Source of the DNA: Verrucomicrobiia bacterium | GTDB taxonomy: Bacteria > Verrucomicrobiota > Verrucomicrobiia > Limisphaerales > JAEYXS01 | Direction: 5' to 3' | Length of the DNA stretch: 64,000 bases | NCBI GenBank assembly: GCA_036405135.1 | Contig: DASWYF010000013.1 | Location: forward strand, 124,001-188,000 | Shown here: positions 33,077 through 42,109 of the stretch, in pieces | How the letters are laid out: each line of letters starts with the position of its first letter | Position numbering within the stretch: position 1 is the first letter of the stretch | Notes under the pieces: generated by a model | Seen by the model: only the letters and a program-made list of their open reading frames with translations | What the model was told of the DNA's origin: nothing | Database searches by the model: none | Position numbers and translations under genes: made by a program

Positions 33077-34120
33077 TCAAGACGGACGCAGCAGCAGTTC
33101 TGCCTTTGCCAGCACTTGCTCTTCCGTGATGCGTCCCATGCAGGGATAGGGCTTGCTCTTGTCGCAAGTAAACTGGCGCGTCTGCTTGCACGGGCAATCG
33201 CCCAAGACCAGTTCATGCCGCACCTGCCACGGATGCCAGCTCCACTCGGAAGAGGGGCCGAACAAAGCCAGCGTGGGCGTTTGCACGGCGGCGGAGAGAT
33301 GCATGGCCACCGTATCCACACCGAGGAATATTTTTGCTCTCTGGATCAGGAGGCCGAACTGATGCAAGGAAAGCTGACCATCACTGCTGAGGTGTTTGGT
33401 CCGGCATTGTGCGATGATGCTTTGCACATAAGCCTTCTCATGCGCATCCGGGCCGCAGGAGAAAATGACCGTCAAACCGTGGCGCTCATGCAGTTCATCC
33501 GCCACCTTGGCCCAGCGCTCGGGAAACCATTGCTTGAACGCCCAACGGCTCGTGGGGTGAATCACGGCATACTTCGTCTCCGGCGTAAGGCTGAGAAAAA
33601 GAGCCTGCAATTCTGCAAACGTCGCCTGTGGTTCAAACCGTAAGGCACCCGCCTTGGCCTCGGTCCCGATCACATCCGTGACGGTGCGAAAATCGCGTAA
33701 CACCTGATGTTCGCTGCCCCACTTGAAGGCGGAGAACCGGTTGAAAAGTTTGCCCTTCCAGTTCAGGGAAGCGTAGGCGTTGTTGATGCCGCGGACTTTC
33801 GCAGCGGAGAGCAGAATCCACGTCTTTGCACGATCAGAATCCGAAAGGTCGAAGGCGTAATCGTAACGACGCAGGAAGAGCTTCGGAAATGTGCGGCCAA
33901 ACTCTTCCAGTGAATTGCCGAAGGAACGCTGATGTTTCTCCGGACGGGCGAGAGGGATGACGCGGGTGATATCTGGATTACCCCGCAGCATGTCCTCGCA
34001 ACCAGCGCGCACGAGCACGTCGATCTCCGCCTGCGGATATTGCTGCCGTAAGAAACGCGTGGTAGGCGTCAGCAGCAGCGTGTCGCCGAGGTGATTGAGT
34101 TTGACGAGGAGAAAGCGCAC
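33077..34120 (-). CDS. Family 9 glycosyltransferase (ADP-heptosyltransferase-like)
   Basis: 347 residues. The start MRFLLVKLNHLGDTLLLTPT is the GT9 signature; DVLVRAGCEDMLRGNP, YAVIHPTSRWAFKQWFPERW, FSCGPDAHEK, FLGVDTVAMHLSAAVQTPTL and LFGPSSEWSWHPWQ follow. Heptosyltransferases of this family build the LPS inner core. Last gene of the long leftward operon. The C-terminus holds four cysteines in a short stretch (CPCKQTRQFTCDKSKPYPCM). Confidence 0.88.
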   Translation of the reverse strand: MRFLLVKLNHLGDTLLLTPTTRFLRQQYPQAEIDVLVRAGCEDMLRGNPDITRVIPLARPEKHQRSFGNSLEEFGRTFPKLFLRRYDYAFDLSDSDRAKTWILLSAAKVRGINNAYASLNWKGKLFNRFSAFKWGSEHQVLRDFRTVTDVIGTEAKAGALRFEPQATFAELQALFLSLTPETKYAVIHPTSRWAFKQWFPERWAKVADELHERHGLTVIFSCGPDAHEKAYVQSIIAQCRTKHLSSDGQLSLHQFGLLIQRAKIFLGVDTVAMHLSAAVQTPTLALFGPSSEWSWHPWQVRHELVLGDCPCKQTRQFTCDKSKPYPCMGRITEEQVLAKAELLLRPS

Positions 34121-34133
34121 ACGGCTTGATCGG

Positions 34134-35531
34134 TTAGCCTTTGGCCTTGCTGGCCGACTTGGCTTTGCCTTTGCCGTAATACTCTTCCAATTGCTTGCGT
34201 GCCTTCTTCACGTCGCTAGGACGGATGGCCTTGTTATAGGCTTTCAGCTTCGTCTTATGGCGTCCGGCCAGCTTGGCTTTTAATTTCTGAAACGGATTGT
34301 AGTGATAGGGCTCGTCCACGACTTGGGCCAGCTTGAGCTTCATCGCCCGGCGATGATCCGTGAGCGTCAACTGGCTGAAATCAGACGCGGGCTTGCGTTT
34401 CACGGCCTCGGCGATCAGATCGGCGATGCGGTCTGTAGTGTGACCGGAAGGGTTGTTGCACCACTTGGTAAGATGGGCTTTGCGGCCTTCGGCGTAAATC
34501 TTCTGGGCGGGGTTACGGAGATATTCTTCCACCATGCCCACGAGCTTGGCGGGGTCTTCGCAATGCGGGCTGAGTTTGGCGACCTCCTCCGTATAGAGCA
34601 CCGGGTGCTTCTCGAAGATCAGTTCCACCGCCGGTTTGCCCGCGATCCAGGCTTCCATCGTGGTATTGCAATTCTCGCAACCGATGGCGAGATCGCACGC
34701 CATGAGCAGGGAAGTGATGTTCGTCTCGCCATCCACTTCGAGCAGCTCGCGCTGTTTCTCCGGCAGCTTTGAGATCCAAGAGTCGTAATAATCCAGACGT
34801 TCGCGCGGATGCGGCCGCAGGATGACGTTGAATTTCTCGGAAGCGAGCAGAGCTCCGAGATGTTTCAGCACACCTTCGCGGTAGCGATGATGGGCGGAAA
34901 CGATGCCCATGTAATCTTTCAGATAGGGGATGCGGTCCTTCCAAGGAGCGAAGAACTTATCCACCTCGCTGCGCGGTAAATCATAGAAATCTGCCAGACC
35001 GAAGTTCGTGCAGAGCAAGACGAGCGGTTTGCCATTGGCCGGTTTTTGATAGCCTGAAAAAGCTTCCGACCATGGAGGGAAATAGAAGTCATGTCGTGGA
35101 TTGCCGACCACTTCGATCTGCGTGCCCTCGAAGCCCGCCTGCCGCAGTGAATCCTTCAAGGGCTGGTTCCAGCAGAAAAAGAAATCCAAATGCGCGCCCT
35201 TATGATGCTTTTGGGCGTTGAAAGCGCGTTCCTCTTCATCGTAGCAGAGACCTTCATTCAGCACCACGCCCGTGAGGATGTTCATCTTGCCGAGCCGTTG
35301 CGTGTAGGCAACGAGATGGCTGGCCGTGACGTGGTTGAAGATCATCATGTCCGGACGATGGGCCGCGAGTACGCCCTGATAGGCCTCGAGCGGTTCCAGC
35401 AGGCACTCCACGCCGCGTTCGCGCAATTGAAAGGCGAGCAAAGAGGCGACGAGCAAGTCACGACGGCGGTCATCCACCAGCAGGACGACTTTTTTCGGTT
35501 CCGATTTCGATGTAGCGGACTTCATGTGCAA
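34134..35531 (-). CDS. Surface carbohydrate biosynthesis protein
   Basis: 465 residues (or 463 from the internal ATG). N-terminal KVVLLVDDRRRDLLVASLLA, a central VVGNPRHDFYFPPWSEAF and NVILRPHPRERLDYYDSWI, then DLAIGCENCNTTMEAWIAGK. The GT-B-like arrangement with HPRE resembles proteins annotated as surface carbohydrate or lipopolysaccharide biosynthesis, perhaps glycosyltransferases acting late in nonulosonate-containing glycans. The C-terminus is strongly basic (KAKSASKAKG). Confidence 0.7.
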   Translation of the reverse strand: MHMKSATSKSEPKKVVLLVDDRRRDLLVASLLAFQLRERGVECLLEPLEAYQGVLAAHRPDMMIFNHVTASHLVAYTQRLGKMNILTGVVLNEGLCYDEEERAFNAQKHHKGAHLDFFFCWNQPLKDSLRQAGFEGTQIEVVGNPRHDFYFPPWSEAFSGYQKPANGKPLVLLCTNFGLADFYDLPRSEVDKFFAPWKDRIPYLKDYMGIVSAHHRYREGVLKHLGALLASEKFNVILRPHPRERLDYYDSWISKLPEKQRELLEVDGETNITSLLMACDLAIGCENCNTTMEAWIAGKPAVELIFEKHPVLYTEEVAKLSPHCEDPAKLVGMVEEYLRNPAQKIYAEGRKAHLTKWCNNPSGHTTDRIADLIAEAVKRKPASDFSQLTLTDHRRAMKLKLAQVVDEPYHYNPFQKLKAKLAGRHKTKLKAYNKAIRPSDVKKARKQLEEYYGKGKAKSASKAKG

Positions 35532-35565
35532 TAGAGGATACCGGCAGTTGCCTGCCAGATTTCGC

Positions 35566-36648
35566 TCAGGCGTAATTCTGCCCCTGACGACCCGTGATGG
35601 TCAAATCTTCCGGTATGTCCCGCAAGGTCATTTGCTGCCCCCCGTTCAGAGCCGACCATGCTACGGCAAAGCTAAGTTGATTGGAAAGCAGCACTTCTGC
35701 GGGGGTGATAGACGGCTGACCTGTTCCATTCACAGCGGCAATCAATTCAGCGAAGGCCCGCTGTGTGCCGCTGGCTTGCGGTGTGAAGGGAATGCGTTCC
35801 GGCAGCCCGTGATAAGGCCGGTCCGTGTGCGTGCGCTTTTCACGCGTGAGCCAGCTTCCATCCGCACCGACGGTGAGCAATCCCAAGTCACCCGCAAAAC
35901 GTACATTCAATCCGGGCGCAGTCGTGATGACCGCATTCAAGCCGCCGGAAAACCGCACCGAAGCATTCTCGATGATAGGGTCGGCATCGATGAGGTGATC
36001 TTTCACGGCGTCAGGAGCGATCTCGCAAGCACCTTGCACGCCTAGTGCTTCGCGTCCGGTCGCAAAATAAACCATCAGATCGAACGAATGCGGATGACTC
36101 CAAAGCAAAGCTGCGCGCCCTAGCTCGATGGTGATCTGGCGCAATTCACCGATCTCTCCCGCCGCGATCAGGCTTTTCACGAGCCGGAAGACATCCATGC
36201 ACCGGCGGGTAGTGCCATAGCTCAGTTTCGTGCCGTGTTGTTCGACGGACTGTAACGCTTTCCGGCATTCGACCATGGAACGGCCCAAAGGTTTGTCCAC
36301 ATGGATGCCGCGTACGCCTTGTTGCGCGGCGTAAGCGACGATCTCGCAGCGGCCTTCGGTGCGCGTGGCGATGCTGACAATATCCGGCTTAACCGTCTGG
36401 ATCATCTGCCGGTAATCGGTGAAGGCCGCAGCCACGCCCATTTCCTTGGCCGTGGTTTCCGCAGATTCCTGACGCGCATCACATACGGCCACCAGTTCCA
36501 GTCCGGAGTTTGCCTGCATGGCTTCGGCATGGTTGACGGGGATCCACCCCGCTGGAATGGTCTGACGCAAACGGTCCGGTGTGTGCGCGCCGATGCGGCC
36601 GCAACCGATGAGAGCGGCACGCAAACGTGATGGTGAGTAAGAACTCAT
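35566..36648 (-). CDS. Gfo/Idh/MocA-family oxidoreductase
   Basis: 360 residues. Rossmann motif RAALIGCGRIGAHTPDRL, VAVCDARQESAETTAKEMGV, IVSIATRTEGRCEIV and the catalytic-Lys region GIHVDKPLGRSM (usually E-K-P). It would oxidise or reduce a sugar or sugar nucleotide with NAD(P). Its ATG overlaps the stop of the alcohol-dehydrogenase-like gene by four bases, so the pair act together, perhaps in making an additional modified sugar of this locus. Confidence 0.85.
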   Translation of the reverse strand: MSSYSPSRLRAALIGCGRIGAHTPDRLRQTIPAGWIPVNHAEAMQANSGLELVAVCDARQESAETTAKEMGVAAAFTDYRQMIQTVKPDIVSIATRTEGRCEIVAYAAQQGVRGIHVDKPLGRSMVECRKALQSVEQHGTKLSYGTTRRCMDVFRLVKSLIAAGEIGELRQITIELGRAALLWSHPHSFDLMVYFATGREALGVQGACEIAPDAVKDHLIDADPIIENASVRFSGGLNAVITTAPGLNVRFAGDLGLLTVGADGSWLTREKRTHTDRPYHGLPERIPFTPQASGTQRAFAELIAAVNGTGQPSITPAEVLLSNQLSFAVAWSALNGGQQMTLRDIPEDLTITGRQGQNYA

Positions 36649-37649
36649 TTCCAGCGGAGAAGGGCGGTGAGGCGCGTAGACCGGCTGGCTGCCATCGCTT
36701 CGTAAACGGAGGGTAACTCAGCCCAGTTGCAGCGTTGCCCAATGAGTTTCGCCGCAGGCAGTTTGCCATTCAATATTTGGCCGAGCAGGAATTCGCAATT
36801 CCGTTTCACCGTGAAGCGCAGTTCATGCGGTGCCACCGGCAAGTCTGGCGACATGCCGCAGGCGATAATGCGCAACTGTTTGTCGTAAAAATATTGTGAA
36901 TCCAGCGGATTGAACGGGGCGGGGGCTTGGCCGCGTCCGGGGAAACCCAGCACAGCGATGGTGCCTTCTTTACGAGCGAGTTGCAGGCAGAGCTGCCAGT
37001 CGTCCCAGCGATTCGATGTGGAGATCACGAGGTCCACGTTAGCTGCGTTGTTCTGGGTGGCTTCGGCTTTTGAACTTACCGTCAGTGCGCCCAAGTCTTG
37101 AGCCAAGGCGCGGGCGTCAGCCTGTTCCGAACAAGCGCTGACTTGTCCGCCGGAATTGGCAGCTAGAGCAACGGCTCCAAGCCCCAACATGCCCAAACCG
37201 ACAATGGCAACTTTGTGGCCCGGTGTGAATCCGCCTTTGAGTAGCGCGTTGTAGCCCAAGTGAAAGAGATACGTCGTGACGGCCAGTTCGGCATCCGCGG
37301 TGGCTGGCAGTTTCAACACGATTTTTTCCGCCGGGCAGATGAACGCGCTGCGATGGGATTGAAAACTGAGGATGCGATCGCCGGGCTGATACTCTTTCAC
37401 CTCGGCGCCTACGGCTTTGACTTCGGCGACATTGCAGTAACCCACCACGCGGGGATAAATCGGGCCGGGCCGCAAAGGCGGTTCCCCGAGATAAGCGGAG
37501 AGTTCGGTGCCCGGTGAGATGGCAGAGCAAATGGTCTCTGCCAGAACTTCTTGTGGTCCCAGCTTGTCCGCCGCCAGCACCTGTTCCTCAAACACCAATT
37601 GCCGTGGGCCAAGCAAACGGGCGACTTTGGCTGTGATGGTGGTGCTCAT
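36645..37649 (-). CDS. Medium-chain alcohol dehydrogenase-like protein
   Basis: 334 residues. GroES-like N-terminal part (AISPGTELSAYLGEPPLRPG, YPRVVGYCNVAEVKAVGAEV) and Rossmann part VAIVGLGMLGLGAVALAANS. The canonical catalytic zinc ligands of alcohol dehydrogenases (Cys at the beginning, G-H-E) are missing, placing it with the zinc-free sugar-dehydrogenase-like group often paired with Gfo/Idh proteins in polysaccharide loci. Confidence 0.82.
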   Translation of the reverse strand: MSTTITAKVARLLGPRQLVFEEQVLAADKLGPQEVLAETICSAISPGTELSAYLGEPPLRPGPIYPRVVGYCNVAEVKAVGAEVKEYQPGDRILSFQSHRSAFICPAEKIVLKLPATADAELAVTTYLFHLGYNALLKGGFTPGHKVAIVGLGMLGLGAVALAANSGGQVSACSEQADARALAQDLGALTVSSKAEATQNNAANVDLVISTSNRWDDWQLCLQLARKEGTIAVLGFPGRGQAPAPFNPLDSQYFYDKQLRIIACGMSPDLPVAPHELRFTVKRNCEFLLGQILNGKLPAAKLIGQRCNWAELPSVYEAMAASRSTRLTALLRWK

Positions 37650-37655
37650 CGTGGT

Positions 37656-38375
37656 TCAAACGCTTTTCCGATTACGCAGCATCTGCTCTGCTTCCTGCCA
37701 ATCTTCCTCGTTGTCGATATCCACCGAGCGCTCACGCGGCATGGGGTAACCGATCAACGGTTGCGCATAGTAAGATTTGGCTTTTTCAAAGGCAGCAACG
37801 TCCAGCACATGCACCGCGCCGTTCGCGCGGTAGGCGGTCGGTAATTCTTGCGATTTCTTACCGATGTATTCCGGAAAGAACGGTTGCAACAGTTCTTCAC
37901 CGTCCAGCTTCATCGCGGAGAAGGGCGGATGAGAATACGGACTGACGCTCATGAGGAACTGGCCCTTCTTCCGGCGGAACAGTTCAAACGCCTCACGCAC
38001 ATCTTCACCCGTGCGAAAAGGGCAAGTGGGCAGCAGGATGACCAGCGTGCGGAACTCCTCGCCCATCCCACGAAATGTCTGCAAGGCATGCAAGGCTACC
38101 TGCACCACGCCAGCAGGATCGCGAGCCAATTCTATCGGACGATAGAAGGGCACCTCCGCGCCACAATCGCGGGCCACTTTGGCGACGAGTTCATCCTCCG
38201 TGGAAACCATAAGGCGATCAATCACACCACTGGCTTTCGCCGCATCAATGGACCAACCGAGCAAGGGCTTGCCAGCCAGCGGGCGGATGTTTTTTTCCGG
38301 CAGTCGGGTGGAGCCGCGCTTGGCCGGGATAAGGCCGAGGACGGGACCGAGTTCGCCGGAGTTGCTCATGTTCAC
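37656..38375 (-). CDS. Acylneuraminate cytidylyltransferase-type CMP-sugar synthetase (PseF/NeuA-like)
   Basis: 239 residues; start ATG 38375 or 38369. VLGLIPAKRGSTRLPEKNIR is the nucleotide-binding start (A-R-x-G-S-x-x-x-x-x-K-N), followed by MVSTEDELVAKVARDCGAEV, LLPTCPFRTGEDVREAFELF and the acidic SVDIDNEEDWQEAEQM. It would couple a nonulosonic acid to CMP. Overlaps the amidotransferase stop by four bases. Confidence 0.88.
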   Translation of the reverse strand: MNMSNSGELGPVLGLIPAKRGSTRLPEKNIRPLAGKPLLGWSIDAAKASGVIDRLMVSTEDELVAKVARDCGAEVPFYRPIELARDPAGVVQVALHALQTFRGMGEEFRTLVILLPTCPFRTGEDVREAFELFRRKKGQFLMSVSPYSHPPFSAMKLDGEELLQPFFPEYIGKKSQELPTAYRANGAVHVLDVAAFEKAKSYYAQPLIGYPMPRERSVDIDNEEDWQEAEQMLRNRKSV

Positions 38376-39661
38376 ATCACCTTGAAGTGAATGCTCTTCT
38401 GGTCCAGCGCCGGATCACCCTTGGGCAACGGCGGCAGCGCGGGATTGTAGTAAAGATGCCGGTTGTGCGGAGCGAAGGTTCGATCAGCGGATTGCGGCGG
38501 ACGCGCTTTTTCCACGGCGTCATCGGTCGGTTGCATCCACACAGCGTCCTTCACCACCCACTCGCCGTTTTTCTTTTCCCAGATCTTCGGGTCGCGCATC
38601 GGCTCCACGAGGTCGTAGAAATGCTTTTTCGTGATGCCGAGGAAATCGCAGTAATAACCGAGGGAACTGGGTTCTGTGGCGTCGTATTCCTTCACCAAAG
38701 CCTGGCCCTCTTCACGCGTGAGGCGGCCATGACGGATCTCCATGCTGGCGTCATCCGTCGTGCGGCCGTAGCCGAACTTCAGATACTTCAGATAATCATG
38801 CACATCATTGGCATGATCATCGAGCTTGGCGTAGATGTTGAAAGTGCGGTCACGCTTGAAGGAAACGGTGTTGAAACCCCATTCCTTGATCATCAATTCA
38901 CCCTGCTGCTTCGCATCCCAATAGAAGAAGTTGCTGAGATAAATGCCGCGCACTTCGGTCTGCTGGATCTGTTCATCCGTAGGATAAATATAGGGATGGA
39001 TATCTCCGCGCGTGATGCCGCCCTTGCCGATCAAATCCTCCGGTTCATACCCGCGCATGTCATGCTCCTTGCGCGTCCAGCGAGTGAATTCCACGAAGTC
39101 TTCCAATGAAACAATGCCCGTCAATTCGGCGAAACCATGCTCACCCCATACGATGAGCGGGATGTTATGTTGCACCGCCACTTGGAAAGGAAACGTGCGG
39201 ATGCCCGCGTGATAGTGCCACGTCAGGTCGCCCACCGTCTTGAGCATGTGCCCGGAAAGACGGCGCACCGAGTCCAGACCGGCATTGTAAGTGATGAGAT
39301 CGCAACCGGATTTGGCAGCGAGGTTTTCCAGGTTACGCAGGCCAGCGGGTTGATTGAAGGCGTGATTGAAGAACACCAGCAAGGGGTTCATCCCATACTT
39401 GTGCTTCAGCTTCCACACTTGGAAATGAGAATCTTTGCCACCGCTGACGGGGATGATGCAATCATGGCTGTTACCGCGCTTCTTGGCCATCTTCTTGGCC
39501 TCATCCACGATTTCCTCCAGCATCTTCTCGCGTTCTTCCCAATTGATCTCCAGCTTTTGGCGGCTCTCGTGGTAGCGGCAGCCGCTGCAGACGCATTCAT
39601 CGTCGAAGATGATCGTCGGTTTCGCGTTTTCCGGGTAAAGACAGCGCTTGCAGTATCTCAT
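38372..39661 (-). CDS. N-acetyl sugar amidotransferase (WbpG/PseA-like)
   Basis: 429 residues. N-terminal zinc-like site MRYCKRCLYPENAKPT and ECVCSGCRYHES, then the PP-loop IIPVSGGKDSHFQVW. This is the WbpG/PseA family, which uses ammonia delivered by HisH2/HisF2 to turn an N-acetyl group into an acetamidino group: in P. aeruginosa on UDP-ManNAc3NAcA, in Campylobacter on pseudaminic acid. The C-terminus is about 50 residues longer than WbpG as I remember it. Operon with hisF-like and hisH-like genes, as expected. Confidence 0.9.
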   Translation of the reverse strand: MRYCKRCLYPENAKPTIIFDDECVCSGCRYHESRQKLEINWEEREKMLEEIVDEAKKMAKKRGNSHDCIIPVSGGKDSHFQVWKLKHKYGMNPLLVFFNHAFNQPAGLRNLENLAAKSGCDLITYNAGLDSVRRLSGHMLKTVGDLTWHYHAGIRTFPFQVAVQHNIPLIVWGEHGFAELTGIVSLEDFVEFTRWTRKEHDMRGYEPEDLIGKGGITRGDIHPYIYPTDEQIQQTEVRGIYLSNFFYWDAKQQGELMIKEWGFNTVSFKRDRTFNIYAKLDDHANDVHDYLKYLKFGYGRTTDDASMEIRHGRLTREEGQALVKEYDATEPSSLGYYCDFLGITKKHFYDLVEPMRDPKIWEKKNGEWVVKDAVWMQPTDDAVEKARPPQSADRTFAPHNRHLYYNPALPPLPKGDPALDQKSIHFKVM

Positions 39662-40428
39662 TTAAAAGTTCCTGTTCGGACGTCCACCCCGGCCTCGGTC
39701 AGATGTTTCTTGGCCTTGATGGTGGCGTGCTCGGTATAATGGAAGATATTAGCCGCAGCCACGGCTTCCGCGCCAGCCTCAATACCTTCCACCAGATGCT
39801 TCCATTGGAAGACCCCGCCGAAGGCGATGACCGGCACATCCACGGCTGCGCAAACTTGGCGGAGTGACTCCAGGTCATACCCGCGCCGGGCACCATCATG
39901 GTCTACGGAGTTAAAAAAGATTTCACCGGCACCCAAAGCTACCGCGTGTTGGGCCCATTCTACGGGTGATTTCCCGGTGCTGCGTTGCGCGCGATCCACG
40001 ATGACGAGCGGGTTGCCGCTCTCATCACGTTTCACATCCATGGAGGCGACGATGCACTGGCGGCCGAAACGGCTGGAGAGCGCTTCCACCAAAGGCGGGT
40101 TGTCGGCCAGGGCCGTGTTCAGCACCAGTTTGTCTGCACCCGCATTGAGCAGGCTGCGAGCGAAGTCGGCATCCGTCACCCAACCGCCCACCGCCACCGG
40201 CACAAAGCATTTACGCGAGATGCGTTTCACTACGTCGGCAAAGCCTTCACGAGAAGCGGCGTCGCGCGAGACGTTCAGGATGACGATCTCATCCACCGCC
40301 CATTTGTTGAAACACTCGATGGCGTGGACTGGGTCGTAGTGGATGGAGTTCGTGTGCTTGAAGCGCACGCTCTGCACCACCGCGCCATCGCGGATGATCA
40401 GGACGGCTATGAGGCGTTTCTTCAGCAT
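39658..40428 (-). CDS. hisF2: HisF-family glycan-amidation subunit
   Basis: 256 residues from ATG 40428; the upstream extension is antisense to other coding. TIM-barrel of HisF type: LIAVLIIRDGAVVQSVRFKH, VPVAVGGWVTDADFARSLLN, DKLVLNTALADNP, GEIFFNSVDHDGARRGYDLE and AFGGVFQWKHLVEG. The histidine-pathway enzyme would be grouped with hisA/I; the company of WbpG-like and HisH-like genes assigns this copy to sugar amidation. The final A overlaps the hisH stop. Confidence 0.88.
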   Translation of the reverse strand: MLKKRLIAVLIIRDGAVVQSVRFKHTNSIHYDPVHAIECFNKWAVDEIVILNVSRDAASREGFADVVKRISRKCFVPVAVGGWVTDADFARSLLNAGADKLVLNTALADNPPLVEALSSRFGRQCIVASMDVKRDESGNPLVIVDRAQRSTGKSPVEWAQHAVALGAGEIFFNSVDHDGARRGYDLESLRQVCAAVDVPVIAFGGVFQWKHLVEGIEAGAEAVAAANIFHYTEHATIKAKKHLTEAGVDVRTGTFK

Positions 40429-41072
40429 CAGGGCATCTCCACGAAATTCTTCACCAGTTGCAACCCGCCGCGCTGGCTCTTCTCCGGGTGACATTGCGCG
40501 GCGAAGAGATTGTCCCGCGCGACCATGGCGGTGAACGTCTGCCCATGCTGGCATGTCCCGAGAATGTCAGCGGCCTGACGGCAGACGACATGATAGCTGT
40601 GGACGAAATAAAAGTCCGTGCCGCTGGGGATGCCTTTGGTAAACGGGATATCGCGCGTGAAGGTGACTGCGTTCCATCCCATGTGCGGGATCTTGATTCC
40701 TGGAGCAGGGGTGAGCGCCACGACCTCAGCATCGAACCAGCCAAGACCTTGGTTCAGGCCGCCTTCTGTCGAGCTTTTGCACATGAGTTGCATGCCCAGA
40801 CAGACACCGAGGGTGGGCACGCCTTGCTTGACCTTCTCGCCCAGCGCCTGATCCATGCCGTCCTGCCGGAGGAGGCGCATGGCATCACCGAACGCGCCGA
40901 CACCGGGCAGAATGATCTTATCAAAGCCTTTGAGCTGGTCCGGATGCTGAATCACCTCGGAAACCGCACCGACTTCCACGAGAGCGTTCTGCACGGACCA
41001 GATATTCCCCATGCCATAATCAATGATAGCCACGCGTGCTGCCACAGGCGGGGAATAAACGGGGAGCGTCAT
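40428..41072 (-). CDS. hisH2: HisH-family glutamine amidotransferase for sugar amidation
   Basis: 214 residues. Class I glutaminase triad: Cys in LGVCLGMQLMCKSS, His and Glu in AAQCHPEKSQRGG. N-terminal VAIIDYGMGNIWSVQNALVE and LPGVGAFGDAM are HisH-like. It produces ammonia for the adjacent HisF partner. Slightly long N-terminus (MTLPVYSPPVAA) is atypical. Confidence 0.9.
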   Translation of the reverse strand: MTLPVYSPPVAARVAIIDYGMGNIWSVQNALVEVGAVSEVIQHPDQLKGFDKIILPGVGAFGDAMRLLRQDGMDQALGEKVKQGVPTLGVCLGMQLMCKSSTEGGLNQGLGWFDAEVVALTPAPGIKIPHMGWNAVTFTRDIPFTKGIPSGTDFYFVHSYHVVCRQAADILGTCQHGQTFTAMVARDNLFAAQCHPEKSQRGGLQLVKNFVEMP

Positions 41073-41078
41073 GCAGGG

Positions 41079-42107
41079 TCAAGGCTTTCCTGAAAGGCTG
41101 GTTGAGGATTGCCGGTTGATAGTTTTGAGGAGAGCCCCGTGACTTGGCTCAAAGGCCGCGTCTAGCTCCCGGGCCTGCTCTAAGATGCCCACCTGTTTGT
41201 TCAGATCTCCACACCACAAGTCCTGTTCTTGGAGGATATTCACCCGGATGATCCAGTTCGCGCGTCTCAGCGCTTCGCGCCGGATAAAATCGGGCACCCG
41301 CTTCAATTCCATCGCCATAAGCGGATCAATGGCGTGATAAGCCGCGAGAAACTTCCAAATTTTTTCAAGATCATGACCGGCGAACCGGCTTGCGGCAAAG
41401 GCGACCGCTTGCATCCTGAAATCGGTGGCCAAGGAATCCAGATCCAAGATCGCGCTTAATTTTCCTTGGGCGAACAGCGCATTGCCCGGATGAAAATCCC
41501 GGTGCACCCAATCCACCGGGAGGAACTGGCTTTGCTCGATTTCCTTGATCTTGGCGGTGATGGGGGGCAGAACTTCCGTGAGAAGCCGTGTTACCGTTTG
41601 ACCAAAGGGAGTTGCACCCAATGAACCCTTCAACTTTTCCAGAATCTCCTGTGTCTCCTCGTCCGTGAGATGATCATACAACGGCGAGACGGTTCTAGTG
41701 CCGGGCAGACTGCGGATGAGATTGTGTAACTGTGCCAGCCCCGCCGCCGCACTGGTGAGTTCTGACAGGCTGCCGGTAAAAGCTTCGCCCGTGCGGAACT
41801 CCAACAACCGCCAAACCTTGCCGTCCACTTCCAGTCCCAAGGCTCCGCGATCCGCCGGGATGGTGGGCGGAGCCAATGGTTCACGCAGAGCCACTTGCTG
41901 CTGGAACGTGAGCCGGTCTTTCCAGCCGCTCGCATTAACCGCCAACGTCTCCGCTTTCAGCACGTAACTTGGCGTACTGCTGGTGGAGCCCACCCGCACC
42001 AAATAGTTCTGCGAATTGACCCCGCCACCTTTGGCCGCTTCGAGGAACAGTTCCCCCTGGCATCGTTGCGCATAGTGCGCGCGCAATATGTCAGCGGGTT
42101 CCTTCAT
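41079..42107 (-). CDS. Phosphotransferase (APH/choline-kinase fold) protein
   Basis: 342 residues. Kinase-like features: VNSQNYLVRV (N-lobe), LLEFRTGEAFTGSLSEL (hinge), Brenner motif PVDWVHRDFHPGNALF with the catalytic Asp and ILDLDSL (metal Asp). This is the small-molecule kinase fold used on aminoglycosides, choline, N-acetylhexosamines and fructosamine. Set between hisH2 and the second NeuB gene with gaps of 2-6 bases, it most probably phosphorylates a sugar of this pathway. No standard nonulosonate route needs such a kinase. Confidence 0.8.
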   Translation of the reverse strand: MKEPADILRAHYAQRCQGELFLEAAKGGGVNSQNYLVRVGSTSSTPSYVLKAETLAVNASGWKDRLTFQQQVALREPLAPPTIPADRGALGLEVDGKVWRLLEFRTGEAFTGSLSELTSAAAGLAQLHNLIRSLPGTRTVSPLYDHLTDEETQEILEKLKGSLGATPFGQTVTRLLTEVLPPITAKIKEIEQSQFLPVDWVHRDFHPGNALFAQGKLSAILDLDSLATDFRMQAVAFAASRFAGHDLEKIWKFLAAYHAIDPLMAMELKRVPDFIRREALRRANWIIRVNILQEQDLWCGDLNKQVGILEQARELDAAFEPSHGALLKTINRQSSTSLSGKP

Positions 42108-42109
42108 CG

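Noticed and set aside
39658-41072. Histidine biosynthesis operon
   Set aside because: HisH and HisF types are present, but without other his genes and coupled to a WbpG/PseA-like gene, which marks the sugar-amidation copies.
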